NCBI RefSeq assembly: GCF_016863315.1
Contig: NZ_BOOQ01000052.1
Location: 1 to 64,000, forward strand
Source of the DNA: Planotetraspora silvatica
GTDB lineage: Bacteria; Actinomycetota; Actinomycetes; Streptosporangiales; Streptosporangiaceae
Length of the DNA stretch: 64,000 nucleotides
Direction of reading: 5' to 3'
A program made the position numbers and the translations under genes. Under the pieces are notes generated by a model. That model did not search any database. It saw only the letters and a list, made by a program, of their open reading frames with translations, and was not told the origin of the DNA. Below, one piece after another: positions 24,181 through 33,131 of the stretch. How positions within the stretch are numbered: the first letter of the stretch is position 1; the number at the start of each line of letters is the position of its first letter.

Positions 24181-25035
24181 GTGGCGAGCCCCCGAAGCTT
24201 CGATCAAGACATGTCGGTCGATGACGTCGAACCGGTCTATCGCGTGCTGGCGGGCGCGCCGACCTCCGCCGTGGTTCTGCACGTCCCGCACGGCTCCCGC
24301 GCCCTGACCGCCGCCGCCCGTCGCAGCATCCTCCTCGACGACGACGCCCTCGCCGTGGAGTTGGACCATATGACCGACGCCCATACCGGGCTCATCGCCG
24401 CCCGGGCCGCGGCCGCCGCCACCCGCACGCCATGGCTTCTGGAGAACCGGTACTCCCGGCTGGTGGTGGATCCCGAACGTTTTCCCGACGCGCGTGAGGA
24501 GATGCGCGCCGCCGGCATGGCCGCGGTCTACACCCGCACCGCGCACGGCCGACGGCTTCGCCACGAGGACGACGCCCGTGACCAGGTTCTCCTGGCCCGG
24601 CATTACCGGCCGTACGCCGCCGCCATGACCGACCTGGTCGACGCGCGACTGGCCGCCACCGGTCACGCCGTCGTCATCGACGTGCACTCCTATCCCAGCC
24701 GGCCACTGCCGTACGAGTTGCACGGCGACGGCCCACGCCCCGCGATCTGCCTCGGCACGGACTCCTTCCACACTCCGCCCGAGTTGGTGCGCGCCGCGCG
24801 GGACGCGTTCGCCGGCTTCGGCGACATCGACCTGGACACCCCCTTCGCCGGCTGCTACGTGCCACTGAAGCATTACGGGCTGCAGCCTGCGGTCACCGCG
24901 CTCATGATCGAGATCCGCCGGGACACCTACATGAGCGAGCCCGGCGGGCCGCCCACCGAGGGCGTCGACCGTCTCGCCGCGGCCCTGGCCGGCCTCGTCG
25001 ACACGGTGTCGTCCGCCGCAGCGCACCCACTCTGA
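24181..25035 (+). CDS. N-formylglutamate amidohydrolase family protein
   Basis: 284 aa from GTG 24181; ATG 24211 is also possible, and neither has a strong ribosome site. Family signatures are VVLHVPHGSRALTA, DHMTDAHTGLIAA, LLENRYSRLVVDPERFPD and VVIDVHSYPSRPLPYE. The conserved His/Asp residues of the zinc peptidase-like fold are present. Members hydrolyse N-formyl-L-glutamate in histidine breakdown or remove other N-acyl groups. No hut genes are nearby, so the substrate is uncertain. Confidence 0.85.
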   Translation: MASPRSFDQDMSVDDVEPVYRVLAGAPTSAVVLHVPHGSRALTAAARRSILLDDDALAVELDHMTDAHTGLIAARAAAAATRTPWLLENRYSRLVVDPERFPDAREEMRAAGMAAVYTRTAHGRRLRHEDDARDQVLLARHYRPYAAAMTDLVDARLAATGHAVVIDVHSYPSRPLPYELHGDGPRPAICLGTDSFHTPPELVRAARDAFAGFGDIDLDTPFAGCYVPLKHYGLQPAVTALMIEIRRDTYMSEPGGPPTEGVDRLAAALAGLVDTVSSAAAHPL

Positions 25036-25093
25036 CCTCGGGCCGAAGAGGCGGAGGTTCTCCATGAGTAGCGTTCGGCAGCGGGCCCAGATT

Positions 25094-25141
25094 TGATTGA
25101 CACGTCAATCATATGCTTAATTATGATTGACGCGTCAACGA
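25094..25141. promoter_or_regulatory. Two MarR operators overlapping a promoter
   Basis: TGATTGACACGTCAATCA (25094-25111) is a perfect 8+8 inverted repeat with a 2-base spacer. TGATTGACGCGTCAACGA (25124-25141) is a second, imperfect copy, 30 bp centre to centre. TTGACA (25097-25102) and TATGAT (25122-25127) could serve as -35 and -10, 19 bases apart, so both sites would block RNA polymerase. The second ends 15 bases before the MarR ATG. Confidence 0.75.
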
Positions 25142-25156
25142 GATGAGGTGCGGATC

Positions 25157-25675
25157 ATGAGAGACGACGGCCGCGTGACCAGCGCGGCGACCCGGCGGCG
25201 GATGTCGGCGGGAGAGCTCGCGATCTGGCGGGCACTGGTCGACACGACCGCCGAGCTCCGCAGAATCCTGGGAGCGCAGTTGCTGCGCGACTCGGGACTC
25301 TCACCGGCCGACTACCACGTGCTGCTGGCGTTGAGCGAGGCGAACGGCGGGCGGCTGCGGTCGTCAGAGCTCGCGGCGGAGATCGATTGGGAGCGCAGCC
25401 GGCTGTCCCATCATCTCGGACGGATGGAGCGCCGCGGTCTGATCCGCCGCGACGACTGCTCCACCGACAACCGCGGCGCCGAGGTGTCGCTGACGGAGGA
25501 CGGAACGCGGATGTTCCGGGGTGCGACCGCACCCCACGCGCGGGCCGTCAAGAGGCATTTCGCCGACGCCTTGACGCCTGAGCAGTTCGAGGCGCTCGAC
25601 GACATCCTGCGCACGCTGCAGAACCACCTCCACCCAGAACAGGCCGCCATCACCCGAGAGGATCTCCATGTCTGA
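25157..25675 (+). CDS. MarR-family transcriptional regulator
   Basis: 172 aa from ATG 25157; GTG 25148 and TTG 25127 are in frame but lie in the operator. The winged helix sits at residues ~40-120: LRDSGLSPADYHVLLALSEA, RSSELAAEIDWERSRLSHHL, GRMERRGLIRRDDC, and wing GAEVSLTEDG. It overlaps the next gene by 8 bases. It likely represses its own operon (F420-type reductase and LLM flavoprotein) through the TTGAC-type palindromes just upstream, released by an unknown small ligand. Confidence 0.9.
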   Translation: MRDDGRVTSAATRRRMSAGELAIWRALVDTTAELRRILGAQLLRDSGLSPADYHVLLALSEANGGRLRSSELAAEIDWERSRLSHHLGRMERRGLIRRDDCSTDNRGAEVSLTEDGTRMFRGATAPHARAVKRHFADALTPEQFEALDDILRTLQNHLHPEQAAITREDLHV

Positions 25676-26324
25676 CAGGGCCATGCCGTCGCCCCGCATC
25701 GCCGTGCTCGGCGCCGGGCACGTCGGCCCGGTGATCGCACGGGTCGCGATCGAGGCCGGATACCACGTGACGATCTCGGCTTCCGGCGAACCCGAGAGAA
25801 TCGCGCTCATCACCCAGATCCTGGCGCCGGGAGCCGGGCCACGGTGGGCGGCCGACGCCGTCAGGGACGCCGACATCGTGGTGCTGGCGATCCCGCTGCA
25901 CAAATTCGCGGTCTTCGACCCCACTCTGGTGGCAGGCAAGCTGGTCATCGACACGATGAACTACTGGCCGCCCACCGACGGCGTTCAGACGATGTTCGAG
26001 GACCGCCGGTACGGCAGCAGCGAGATCGTTCAGCTCCGGCTCTCCCAGTCGACGGTCGTGAAGACCTTCAATCACAAGGGCTACCACGAACTCGAAGAAG
26101 AACGCCGGCCGGCGGGCTCGCCGGAACGCCGTGCGCTCGGCGTCGCCGGTGACGACCCGGGCGCTGTGGACCTCGTGGCGGAGGTCATCGAACGCATCGG
26201 CTACGACGCCGTCCGGCTGGAGAGCCTGAGCGCCGGCCGCCTCTTCGAACCCGGCGGCCCCGTCTTCGGCGCGTCGATGCGCCGGGCCGAGTTCGTGCGG
26301 GCCGTCTCCGTCGAAGCCGCCTGA
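25668..26324 (+). CDS. NADPH-dependent F420 reductase-like oxidoreductase
   Basis: 218 aa with an N-terminal Rossmann motif (RIAVLGAGHVGPVIARVAIE), then DADIVVLAIPLHKFAVF, KLVIDTMNYWPPTDG and VVKTFNHKGYHELEEERR. This is the F420-dependent NADP oxidoreductase fold, which can transfer hydride between NADPH and F420 or act on other substrates. It overlaps the MarR gene by 8 bases and is followed after 52 bases by an LLM flavoprotein, the class that often uses F420H2 or FMNH2. This supports a reductase-oxidoreductase pair; cofactor choice is inferred. Confidence 0.85.
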   Translation: MSDRAMPSPRIAVLGAGHVGPVIARVAIEAGYHVTISASGEPERIALITQILAPGAGPRWAADAVRDADIVVLAIPLHKFAVFDPTLVAGKLVIDTMNYWPPTDGVQTMFEDRRYGSSEIVQLRLSQSTVVKTFNHKGYHELEEERRPAGSPERRALGVAGDDPGAVDLVAEVIERIGYDAVRLESLSAGRLFEPGGPVFGASMRRAEFVRAVSVEAA

Positions 26325-26376
26325 AGCGATCACCGCTCCCCTTCTCCCGATTCACCACCAGACAAAGAGACTCGAC

Positions 26377-27459
26377 GTGACCACAACACCGGCACCCGCC
26401 GTACCGGCCTCCGCGGGCGAACCCGCGACGTTCCCCCTCGTCCTCGGCCTCGACACCTTCGGCGATGTCACCCACGACGGTGACGACCGCCCGCTCTCGC
26501 ATGCCCAGACGATTCGGAACATCGTCGAACAAGGCGTCCTCGCCGACCAGGTCGGCCTGGACTTCTTCGGAATCGGCGAACACCACACCGGCGACTTCCC
26601 CCTGTCCGCCGGCGACGTGGTCCTCGGTGCGATCGCCGCGCGTACGACCCGCATCCGCCTCGGATCCGCGGTCACGGTGTTGAGCTCGGACGATCCCGTC
26701 CGGGTGTTCCAGCGCTACTCCACGCTGAACGCCGTCTCCGGCGGCAGGGCGGAGGTCATCCTCGGCCGTGGCTCCAGCATCGACTCGTTCCCGCTCTTCG
26801 GTTACGACCTGTCCGACTACGAGACCCTGTTCGAGGAGAAGTCCCAGCTGTTCGCCGAGTTGCTGAAAGGCGGACCGGTCACCTGGGAGGGGAAGACGCG
26901 CGCCTCCCTCCGCGACCAGGACGTCGTGCCGCACACCAAGTCCGGGCCCTTCCCCGCGTGGATCGGCGTCGGCGGCAGCCCCCAGTCGGTCGTCCGCGCG
27001 GCGCGTTACGGATATTCGCTGATGCTCGCGATCATCGGCGGGGCCCCGGCGCGGTTCGCGCCGTTCTCCCAGCTCTTTCACCAGGCCCTGGAGAAGTTCG
27101 GACGCCCCGCCCTCCCCATCGGAGTGCACTCACCCGGGCACGTCGCCGCGACCGATGAGCAGGCCCGCGAGGAGTTCTGGCCGCGCTATCTGGAGGTCAT
27201 CCGCCACGTCAGCAAGACCCGCGGATTCGCGATCCCGACCAAGCAGTCCTTCCTCCACGAGATCGGGCCTCATGGCGCGCTCTATGTCGGGTCGCCGGAG
27301 ACCGTCGCGCAGAAGATCGCGGCGAACCTCACCGCACTCGGAGCGAACCGCTTCGACCTGAAATACGCCATGGGCGGCCTCTCGCATGAAGCGCTCATGA
27401 CCAACATCGAGCTTTACGGCACACAGGTCGCGCCGCGCGTCCGCGAACTCCTGGCGTGA
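26377..27459 (+). CDS. LLM-class flavin-dependent oxidoreductase
   Basis: 360 aa from GTG 26377. Bacterial luciferase-like TIM-barrel features: VLADQVGLDFFGIGEHHTGD, TTRIRLGSAVTVLSSDDPVR, FQRYSTLNAVSGGRAEVILG, FPAWIGVGGSPQSVVRAARY and VGSPETVAQKI near the end. It would oxidise or reduce an unknown compound with FMN or F420. It is the third gene of the MarR-controlled operon, probably fed with reducing power by the upstream reductase. Confidence 0.9.
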   Translation: MTTTPAPAVPASAGEPATFPLVLGLDTFGDVTHDGDDRPLSHAQTIRNIVEQGVLADQVGLDFFGIGEHHTGDFPLSAGDVVLGAIAARTTRIRLGSAVTVLSSDDPVRVFQRYSTLNAVSGGRAEVILGRGSSIDSFPLFGYDLSDYETLFEEKSQLFAELLKGGPVTWEGKTRASLRDQDVVPHTKSGPFPAWIGVGGSPQSVVRAARYGYSLMLAIIGGAPARFAPFSQLFHQALEKFGRPALPIGVHSPGHVAATDEQAREEFWPRYLEVIRHVSKTRGFAIPTKQSFLHEIGPHGALYVGSPETVAQKIAANLTALGANRFDLKYAMGGLSHEALMTNIELYGTQVAPRVRELLA

Positions 27460-27558
27460 GGGGCCCTGCGGCGACCGGAAATCCCGGCGGGGCCGAATCC
27501 GGATCAAGGCGGCGGCCCGGTCTTGACGGGGCGCGTGACTGACGATCATCCTGGCGCC

Positions 27559-27972
27559 ATGCCTACGCGCCTGATCGCGGCCCTCGCCTCGTCTGCCGTT
27601 CTCGCAGCCTCCTTGACAGCCTGCGGCGGCCCCGGTCCCGCCGACACCTGCGCCGAGGCCTTCACCATCCTGAAGGACGCGAAGATCGACCCCCAGCAGT
27701 GGGCGCTGAACCGCGGCGCCCCGGTCTCGGCCGCTGAGGGCAAGCAGAAGGCCGAGGCACTCGCCCGAGTCGCGGCGTTGGAGACCGACGACAAGGATCT
27801 TCAGACCAGCTTCGCGCATATCAAGAGCGGCGGCCAAACCTACCAGGACGAGCTGGACAAACTGGCGGCCGACCCGAGCCGCGAGCCGAACGTCCAGCTT
27901 GCGGGGGCCGCCGTCGGGTTCTTCATGATGTCGCTCAGCCAACGGTGTGACCAGAAGGGGTTCAAGCCCTGA
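27559..27972 (+). CDS. Small putative lipoprotein
   Basis: 137 aa from ATG 27559. A lipoprotein signal (RLIAALASSAVLAAS, lipobox LTAC with Cys near residue 18) is followed by a short helical domain (DTCAEAFTILKDAKIDPQQW, LQTSFAHIKSGGQTYQDELD). It would be attached to the outer face of the membrane. No family recognised. The two remaining cysteines, in DTCAEA and SQRCDQ, could form a disulfide. It stands alone between the LLM gene and the racemase-like gene. Confidence 0.75.
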   Translation: MPTRLIAALASSAVLAASLTACGGPGPADTCAEAFTILKDAKIDPQQWALNRGAPVSAAEGKQKAEALARVAALETDDKDLQTSFAHIKSGGQTYQDELDKLAADPSREPNVQLAGAAVGFFMMSLSQRCDQKGFKP

Positions 27973-28089
27973 CCAGGCGCGTGCCCACGTGCTGCGGCAC
28001 GGCGGGATCGATGGGCATTCGGCGCCCGGCTCTTGCCACCACGGCCGTGGCCGGTCGCTCCCGCAGCCGTCGTCGGCAAGCCGCGGCTT

Positions 28090-28134
28090 TTTCGTTTCTC
28101 ACGGAAGTCGTCCGAGATTCCATGAGAAACGAAA
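28090..28134 (+). repeat. Palindromic repeat, copy 2
   Basis: TTTCGTTTCTCACGGAA (28090-28106) pairs with TTCCATGAGAAACGAAA (28118-28134), with one C-T/A-type mismatch, around the 11-base loop GTCGTCCGAGA. Copy 1 at 21292-21346, on the opposite strand, has the loop GTCGTCCAGGA and a closely similar arm. Conservation of the loop as well as the stem argues for shared origin rather than two chance terminators. Confidence 0.7.
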
Positions 28135-28236
28135 GCGGCGGCGCCTTGCCCCACCCGCGTGCCTCGACCTCCTGTGCAGCGGGACTCACCCATCCGCCTG
28201 CGCCCGGACCCGGCCGAGGCCTCGTGACGCACCGCT

Positions 28237-29061
28237 ATGTTGAACGGCATGGCTGTTGCGTTGATCGACTCCGGGTTGGGGCTGCTCCCGACGGCGGGAT
28301 GGCTTCGGCATCTCCGTCCTGACCTCGACCTCGTGCTGTGCATGGATCCCGAGGGCATGCCGTGGGGGCCGCGCAGTGAATCGTCCATCACCCAGCGCGT
28401 CCTGACGGCGGCGGAGGCGGTCGCCGGGATGGAGATCGACGCCATCGTGGTCCCGTGCAACACCGCGAGCGTCACGGCCCTGGAAGCTTTGCGGGCGATG
28501 TTCGAGCCCGGCGTGCCGGTGGTGGGAACGGTGCCCGCGGTGAAACCGGCGGCCGCCGCCGGTGAGCCGTTCGCCGTGTGGGCCACCGCCGCGACCACCG
28601 CGAGCGATTACCAGGCCCGGCTGATCGGCGCCTTCGCCAACGGGCAACCGGTCGAGCGGGTGGCGTGCCTCGGACTCGCCGAGGCAGTGGAGCGCGGAGA
28701 CCTCGCGGCCGTGCACGACGCCATCGCCGCCGCGGCGAGACGGACGCCTGAGCATTGCACGGGAGTCGTCCTCGGGTGCACCCACTACCCGCTGGTCAGC
28801 GCGGAGATCGCGGCGAGCCTGCCCGCCGTCTCCACTCTCTATGACAGCGCCGAGGCGGTGGCTCGCCAGACCTTGAGGCGACTGGACCTGCCGGAGCGGC
28901 CCGACACCGATCTCGGGACCATCGAGGTCCTGCTCAGCGGCCATGCCGGAGCGCTACCCGCGAGCGCACACGCGTTCCCCCTCGGTCGCGCCATCGCCTC
29001 AGGTGAGCGGATCACCCGTGACCTCCTGCCGGTGGCCGCCGCCCGCACACCTGGTCACTGA
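28237..29061 (+). CDS. Glutamate/aspartate racemase family protein
   Basis: 274 aa from ATG 28237; ATG 28249 is an alternative. MurI-type hallmarks are present: ALIDSGLGLLPTAGWLRHLR, AIVVPCNTASVTALEALRAM with the first catalytic Cys, and GVVLGCTHYPLVSAEIAASL with the second. It should interconvert D- and L-forms of an acidic amino acid without cofactor. The initial motif is DSGLGLLP rather than the DSGxGG usual in MurI, so it may not be the cell-wall enzyme. Single-gene unit. Confidence 0.85.
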   Translation: MLNGMAVALIDSGLGLLPTAGWLRHLRPDLDLVLCMDPEGMPWGPRSESSITQRVLTAAEAVAGMEIDAIVVPCNTASVTALEALRAMFEPGVPVVGTVPAVKPAAAAGEPFAVWATAATTASDYQARLIGAFANGQPVERVACLGLAEAVERGDLAAVHDAIAAAARRTPEHCTGVVLGCTHYPLVSAEIAASLPAVSTLYDSAEAVARQTLRRLDLPERPDTDLGTIEVLLSGHAGALPASAHAFPLGRAIASGERITRDLLPVAAARTPGH

Positions 29062-29573
29062 TCACCCGCGGTGCGCTCACGCACGCCGAGGCCCGCGGGC
29101 AGGCCGGTGGTGACGCTGTCGACGATGACGGTTTCCAGGCCGACGACGCAGCACCATGGTGCGACGGGCCAGGGCCGCCATCGCGCCGGCCACGTCGTCA
29201 CGGAGTTCGACATGATGCGCGGGCCGAACGTCATCGGCGTCGGCGGATCCCGTTCGCGGCCACGGTGCCTGTTGCCGGATGAACGAGGCCAGTAACGCCG
29301 CGACGTGTCCCCGAACAACGCATGACCATGCATCGGAATCGGACCCGCGAACGTTCCGGCGCCGGCGTATCGCGTAACTCGCACAAGCGTCCGTACAGAT
29401 TTCACATTCGCACCGGGTGGGGGACGCCGCGACACTTCCCATTCCCTTTGCCACTTTCATTATATATCTTTATTTTCCTGTTGTCCATTTTCCGCTAATT
29501 CATTGAATTCCTATTGCGCTCGTGAAAAATACATGTATGTTCATGCCTGCCGTAGAGAGGAGATGGTGTATCG
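29062..29573. other. 512-base stretch without a confident gene; AT-rich upstream part of the hydrolase promoter
   Basis: 29062-29450 holds open frames on both strands, but none has a recognisable domain or a credible start; it may be decayed coding sequence. 29455-29545 is sharply AT-rich for this genome. It contains the 10-bp palindrome ATACATGTAT at 29529-29538, about 36 bases before the hydrolase start, a possible operator. Confidence 0.5.
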
Positions 29574-30476
29574 GTGAGCGAAGAGAAAGCGCTGAATGTC
29601 GGCCCGTCGGGTATCGAGGTGGCCTATGAGCGTTTCGGTGACCTCAAGGCGCCGCCCGTGTTTCTGATCATGGGCGGCGGCGCACAGATGATCAACTGGC
29701 CGGAGGGCCTCTGCGCCGAACTGGCCGGCCGCGGCCTTCAGGTGATCCGGTTCGACAACCGCGACACCGGCCGTTCGTCACACTTTCCCGACGCGCCGGT
29801 GCCCGATCTCCAGGCGGCGATGGCCGGCGACGTGTCGTCGGCGTCCTACACGCTGTCGGACATGGCGGCCGACACCGTCGGCCTGCTCGACGTGCTCGGG
29901 TACGGCAGCGCCCACATCGTCGGCGCGTCCCTGGGCGGGATGATCGCCCAGACGATCGCGATCGAACATCCCGACCGAGTCCGGTCGCTGACGTCGATGA
30001 TGTCCACCACCGGGGAGAGCGGTGTGGGCCAGGCCGACTTCACGAAGTTGGGCGGGTTGGGAGCACCACCCGAGGACCGTCAGGGCTTCATCGACTGGCA
30101 GGTCCGGGCCTTGCGGGCGGTGGGGTCCCCCGGGTTCGAGTTCGACGAGGCCGGGGTGGCCGATCGGGCCGGACGCTCCTACGACCGAGATCGGGACCGC
30201 TTGGGCATGGCACGCCAGTCCGTCGCGGTCCTGGCCTCGGGCGACCGTACGGCGCGGCTGCGATCGTTGCGGGTGCCCACCCTCGTGATCCACGGCGCCG
30301 ACGACGTCATGTGCGACGTCAGCGGCGGGCGCGCCACCGCCGCGGCCATCCCCGGCGCCGAACTGGTGATCATCGACGGCATGGGCCACGGCCTGCCCCG
30401 CGAACTGTGGCCCGAGTTCGCCTCCCTGATCACGAACCTCGTCCAGCGCGGCGAGACGGTTTCGCTGACCGGTTGA
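29574..30476 (+). CDS. Alpha/beta-hydrolase
   Basis: 300 aa from GTG 29574, preceded by AGAGGAG. The fold is clear: VFLIMGGGAQMINWPEGLCA (oxyanion region), VIRFDNRDTGRSSHF, nucleophile elbow HIVGASLGGMIAQTIAIEHP with the catalytic Ser, acid in VIHGADDVMCD and His in IDGMGHGLPRELW. Members include esterases such as anthracycline methylesterases; the substrate here is unknown. The promoter region is AT-rich and has a short palindrome. Confidence 0.9.
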   Translation: MSEEKALNVGPSGIEVAYERFGDLKAPPVFLIMGGGAQMINWPEGLCAELAGRGLQVIRFDNRDTGRSSHFPDAPVPDLQAAMAGDVSSASYTLSDMAADTVGLLDVLGYGSAHIVGASLGGMIAQTIAIEHPDRVRSLTSMMSTTGESGVGQADFTKLGGLGAPPEDRQGFIDWQVRALRAVGSPGFEFDEAGVADRAGRSYDRDRDRLGMARQSVAVLASGDRTARLRSLRVPTLVIHGADDVMCDVSGGRATAAAIPGAELVIIDGMGHGLPRELWPEFASLITNLVQRGETVSLTG

Positions 30477-30780
30477 CCTCGACGCCGCGACACTCGGCAG
30501 TTCGAGACGTTTACGGCGAGAACCTTCTCTAAAGGGTCGAGGTTGTGATCACGTCGGACAATTCCGAGTGATTGGTGGAATTCACCCGAAGGCCGGCTGA
30601 AGACCGACTGGCAGTGGGCGGACACGACATCACTGCAATTCCCTCGATCCGCCACCGTGGTCGACGACCTCGATGACCCGCCGGCTTTACCGGTTGATAC
30701 GTTGGACCGCCGTGGATGATGCACGGGTTCGGCAGGATGGAGCGACGGGACCTGCCCCGGTTCGTCGAGGACTGAAAGTC
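30477..30780. other. 304-base intergenic stretch
   Basis: Between the hydrolase and the small membrane protein. In-frame upstream starts of the membrane protein exist at 30673 and 30712, so part may be coding. Otherwise I see no repeat, hairpin or clear promoter. Confidence 0.3.
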
Positions 30781-31122
30781 ATGGCCGCCTGGTATGCGGG
30801 AGCTTTCGCGGCGGCGATGGCAGTTGTCATTTTATTTTTATCGGTAGGTGTGGCCGACCAGCCTGAACCGTTCAAGTCGTGTACCGCTAAGACGCTGGAG
30901 TGCTGGAGGACGTCCAGAACAGACATTTTCACATTCGCCGTGATTGTTTGTGTGCTACTCCTGCTCGCCAGTCTGCCTGGGTCGCTGGTGGCGCTGGCCG
31001 TCATGACTGTGAGTCGGGTGCGCTCGGCGATGATCATCGGTACGGTGGCCGCTTTCGCTGGCTGGTTCTCTGCCACGTTGGGCGTGCTGTGGATCCGGGG
31101 AGTAGGTGTCCCTTGGCTTTAG
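30781..31122 (+). CDS. Small membrane protein, unknown function
   Basis: 113 aa from ATG 30781, which has GAGGA ten bases upstream. The frame is open to ATG 30673, which would give 149 aa. Three hydrophobic helices: MAAWYAGAFAAAMAVVILFL, FAVIVCVLLLLASLPGSLVA and MIIGTVAAFAGWFSATLGVL, with a loop holding two cysteines (FKSCTAKTLECW). No family recognised. Local GC is lower than in the neighbours, in keeping with an accessory gene. Confidence 0.55.
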   Translation: MAAWYAGAFAAAMAVVILFLSVGVADQPEPFKSCTAKTLECWRTSRTDIFTFAVIVCVLLLLASLPGSLVALAVMTVSRVRSAMIIGTVAAFAGWFSATLGVLWIRGVGVPWL

Positions 31123-31226
31123 CGACGACCAGATTTGATGGCTTGGAGTCGAGGCCAACGCGATGAGCATGAGGACGCAGCAGGTCCCGTCCCCTGGAGG
31201 TCACTCCCTGAAGAAGAAGATGTCCG

Positions 31227-31364
31227 GCCCAGCGCCCTGCGGAGTTGTGCAGCCTGCTGCGCTCGGACCTCGAAGGGAACCTCGATCTTGCCGGGGTCCG
31301 CGAGGATGAATCCGTCATCGGGAGAACGAGGGATCGCATGGACGTGCAGATGAGAAAGCGTCAT
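31227..31364 (-). pseudogene. HIT-family protein remnant
   Basis: The minus strand reads LSHLHVHAIPRSPDDGFILA and then PFEVRAQQAAQLRRALG. The HLHVHAIPR segment is the histidine-triad motif with the DGF sequence that follows it in HIT hydrolases. The N-terminal half of the domain is missing; the upstream bases in frame are unrelated. Probably a decayed C-terminal fragment. Confidence 0.55.
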
Positions 31365-31410
31365 AGTCTGTGGCCCTATTTGTGTCGAGGTTAGATCAGT
31401 TGGAGTCTCT

Positions 31411-32052
<642 letters not shown>

Positions 32053-32388
32053 GGCGAGACGACGACCACCAACTACGCGCCGCCGAATGAGTGTCAAGCT
32101 GGGTGACTTCCTGGGTGTCTAACCTCGCCCATCGATGCACATCCATGTGACTAAGCGGGTGACTAAGACCTTCGGAACGCCGGAAGATGCGGAGGTCGCA
32201 TGCAGAAGTCAGCAATCACGTTGACCTCTGGCAGATGGCACAGCGAAAGGCAGTCCGCCCCGGGGTCAGCCCGATTGATCATCCAAGATCGTCGTCCTTT
32301 AAGATCCTTCCCGTGATAGGCCGATGATCATGGATCGGCCTTTGTACCTGATATCAGCCGTGCGGCCGGTATCGAGACAAGGGGAAAC
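32053..32388. other. 336-base intergenic stretch
   Basis: No gene seen. It contains the repeated phrase GTGACTAAG (around 32148-32168) and, near its right end, a terminator-like hairpin. The promoter of the secreted protein gene at 32389 must lie at its right end. Confidence 0.4.
32319..32343 (+). terminator. Terminator-like or attenuator hairpin
   Basis: GGCCGAT, an 8-base loop, ATCGGCC and then TTT: a 7-bp stem with a short T run, 46 bases before the start of the secreted protein gene. Confidence 0.4.
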
Positions 32389-32919
32389 GTGATGAGCGAC
32401 TTAGGACGTCGGATCCGTCGCCGCGCCGTGGCATTGCTGCTGACGGCATCCTGCGTCGTCGGGGTGACCACGGCGCTGTCGGCGCCTGCCCAGGCGGCCA
32501 ACGGGTGCAGCGGCAGCCGGATCGAGCACATCCCGATGCGCGACGATACGTACGACGACTTGATGGCGTACCTGGACGTCTACTACGACAGCTCCACCGG
32601 CAACAACTGCGCCGCCACGGTCGCGACCGGACCCAATTCCGAAGGCATCCTCAAGGGCATGTACGTCGTGCTGGTGAAGTGCTCGCAGACCACGCCCAAC
32701 AAGACCTCCTGCACCAACATCGGCTCCAAGCGCGATCCCGCGTCACCCGGCACCTATGGCCGCTACTACTACTACGCCGGCCCGGTGACGGTGTACTCGC
32801 CGAACAACTGCATCTTCGCGGAGGGTGCCATCGAGTCGTATTACCCGGACAGCACTGGCACGACGCACTCGTACGGCTCGACCAGGGGCAGCACCGGTTA
32901 TCAGGCATCGCACTGCTGA
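32389..32919 (+). CDS. Small secreted protein, unknown function
   Basis: 176 aa. GTG 32389 and ATG 32392 are adjacent starts behind AAGGGGAAA. The signal peptide is basic RRIRRR, then AVALLLTASCVVGVTTALS, with cleavage after AQA near residue 36. The mature ~140 aa has six cysteines (NGCSG, NNCAA, VKCSQ, TSCTN, NNCIF, SHC), suggesting disulfides, and is rich in Tyr, Ser and Gly (GTYGRYYYYAGPVTVYSPNN). No family recognised. Confidence 0.8.
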   Translation: MMSDLGRRIRRRAVALLLTASCVVGVTTALSAPAQAANGCSGSRIEHIPMRDDTYDDLMAYLDVYYDSSTGNNCAATVATGPNSEGILKGMYVVLVKCSQTTPNKTSCTNIGSKRDPASPGTYGRYYYYAGPVTVYSPNNCIFAEGAIESYYPDSTGTTHSYGSTRGSTGYQASHC

Positions 32920-33076
32920 CATCGACTGCCCGCTCGCGGTTTCGCCCACCTCGTCGGGCGGACTCATGAGCGCAAGGCCAGGCCTGATGCCTCGGCAGGC
33001 CGGAGCAGTGTCGATCGCTTGTCCGTTTTACGAACATCGCTGTCCGCTGTGAGCCTGTCGCGGCGAGCACCGGCTT

Positions 33077-33126
33077 CCTACTGTCGTGATCGATCACGAA
33101 GTGTCCATATCGATCACGACAGTAGG
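33077..33126. promoter_or_regulatory. Perfect 18+18 bp inverted repeat reaching the ribosome binding site
   Basis: CCTACTGTCGTGATCGAT (33077-33094), a 14-base spacer, then its exact complement ATCGATCACGACAGTAGG (33109-33126). The left part also contains the 16-bp palindrome TCGTGATCGATCACGA (33085-33100). The right arm ends inside the ribosome binding site (AGGA) of the dioxygenase gene at 33132. It may be an operator for the AraC regulator or an RNA hairpin hiding the start. Confidence 0.75.
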
Positions 33127-33131
33127 ACGCG

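Noticed and set aside
29055-29460. Two overlapping minus-strand frames of about 126 codons
   Set aside because: No domain, poor starts and mixed signals between frames; left as a possible decayed region.
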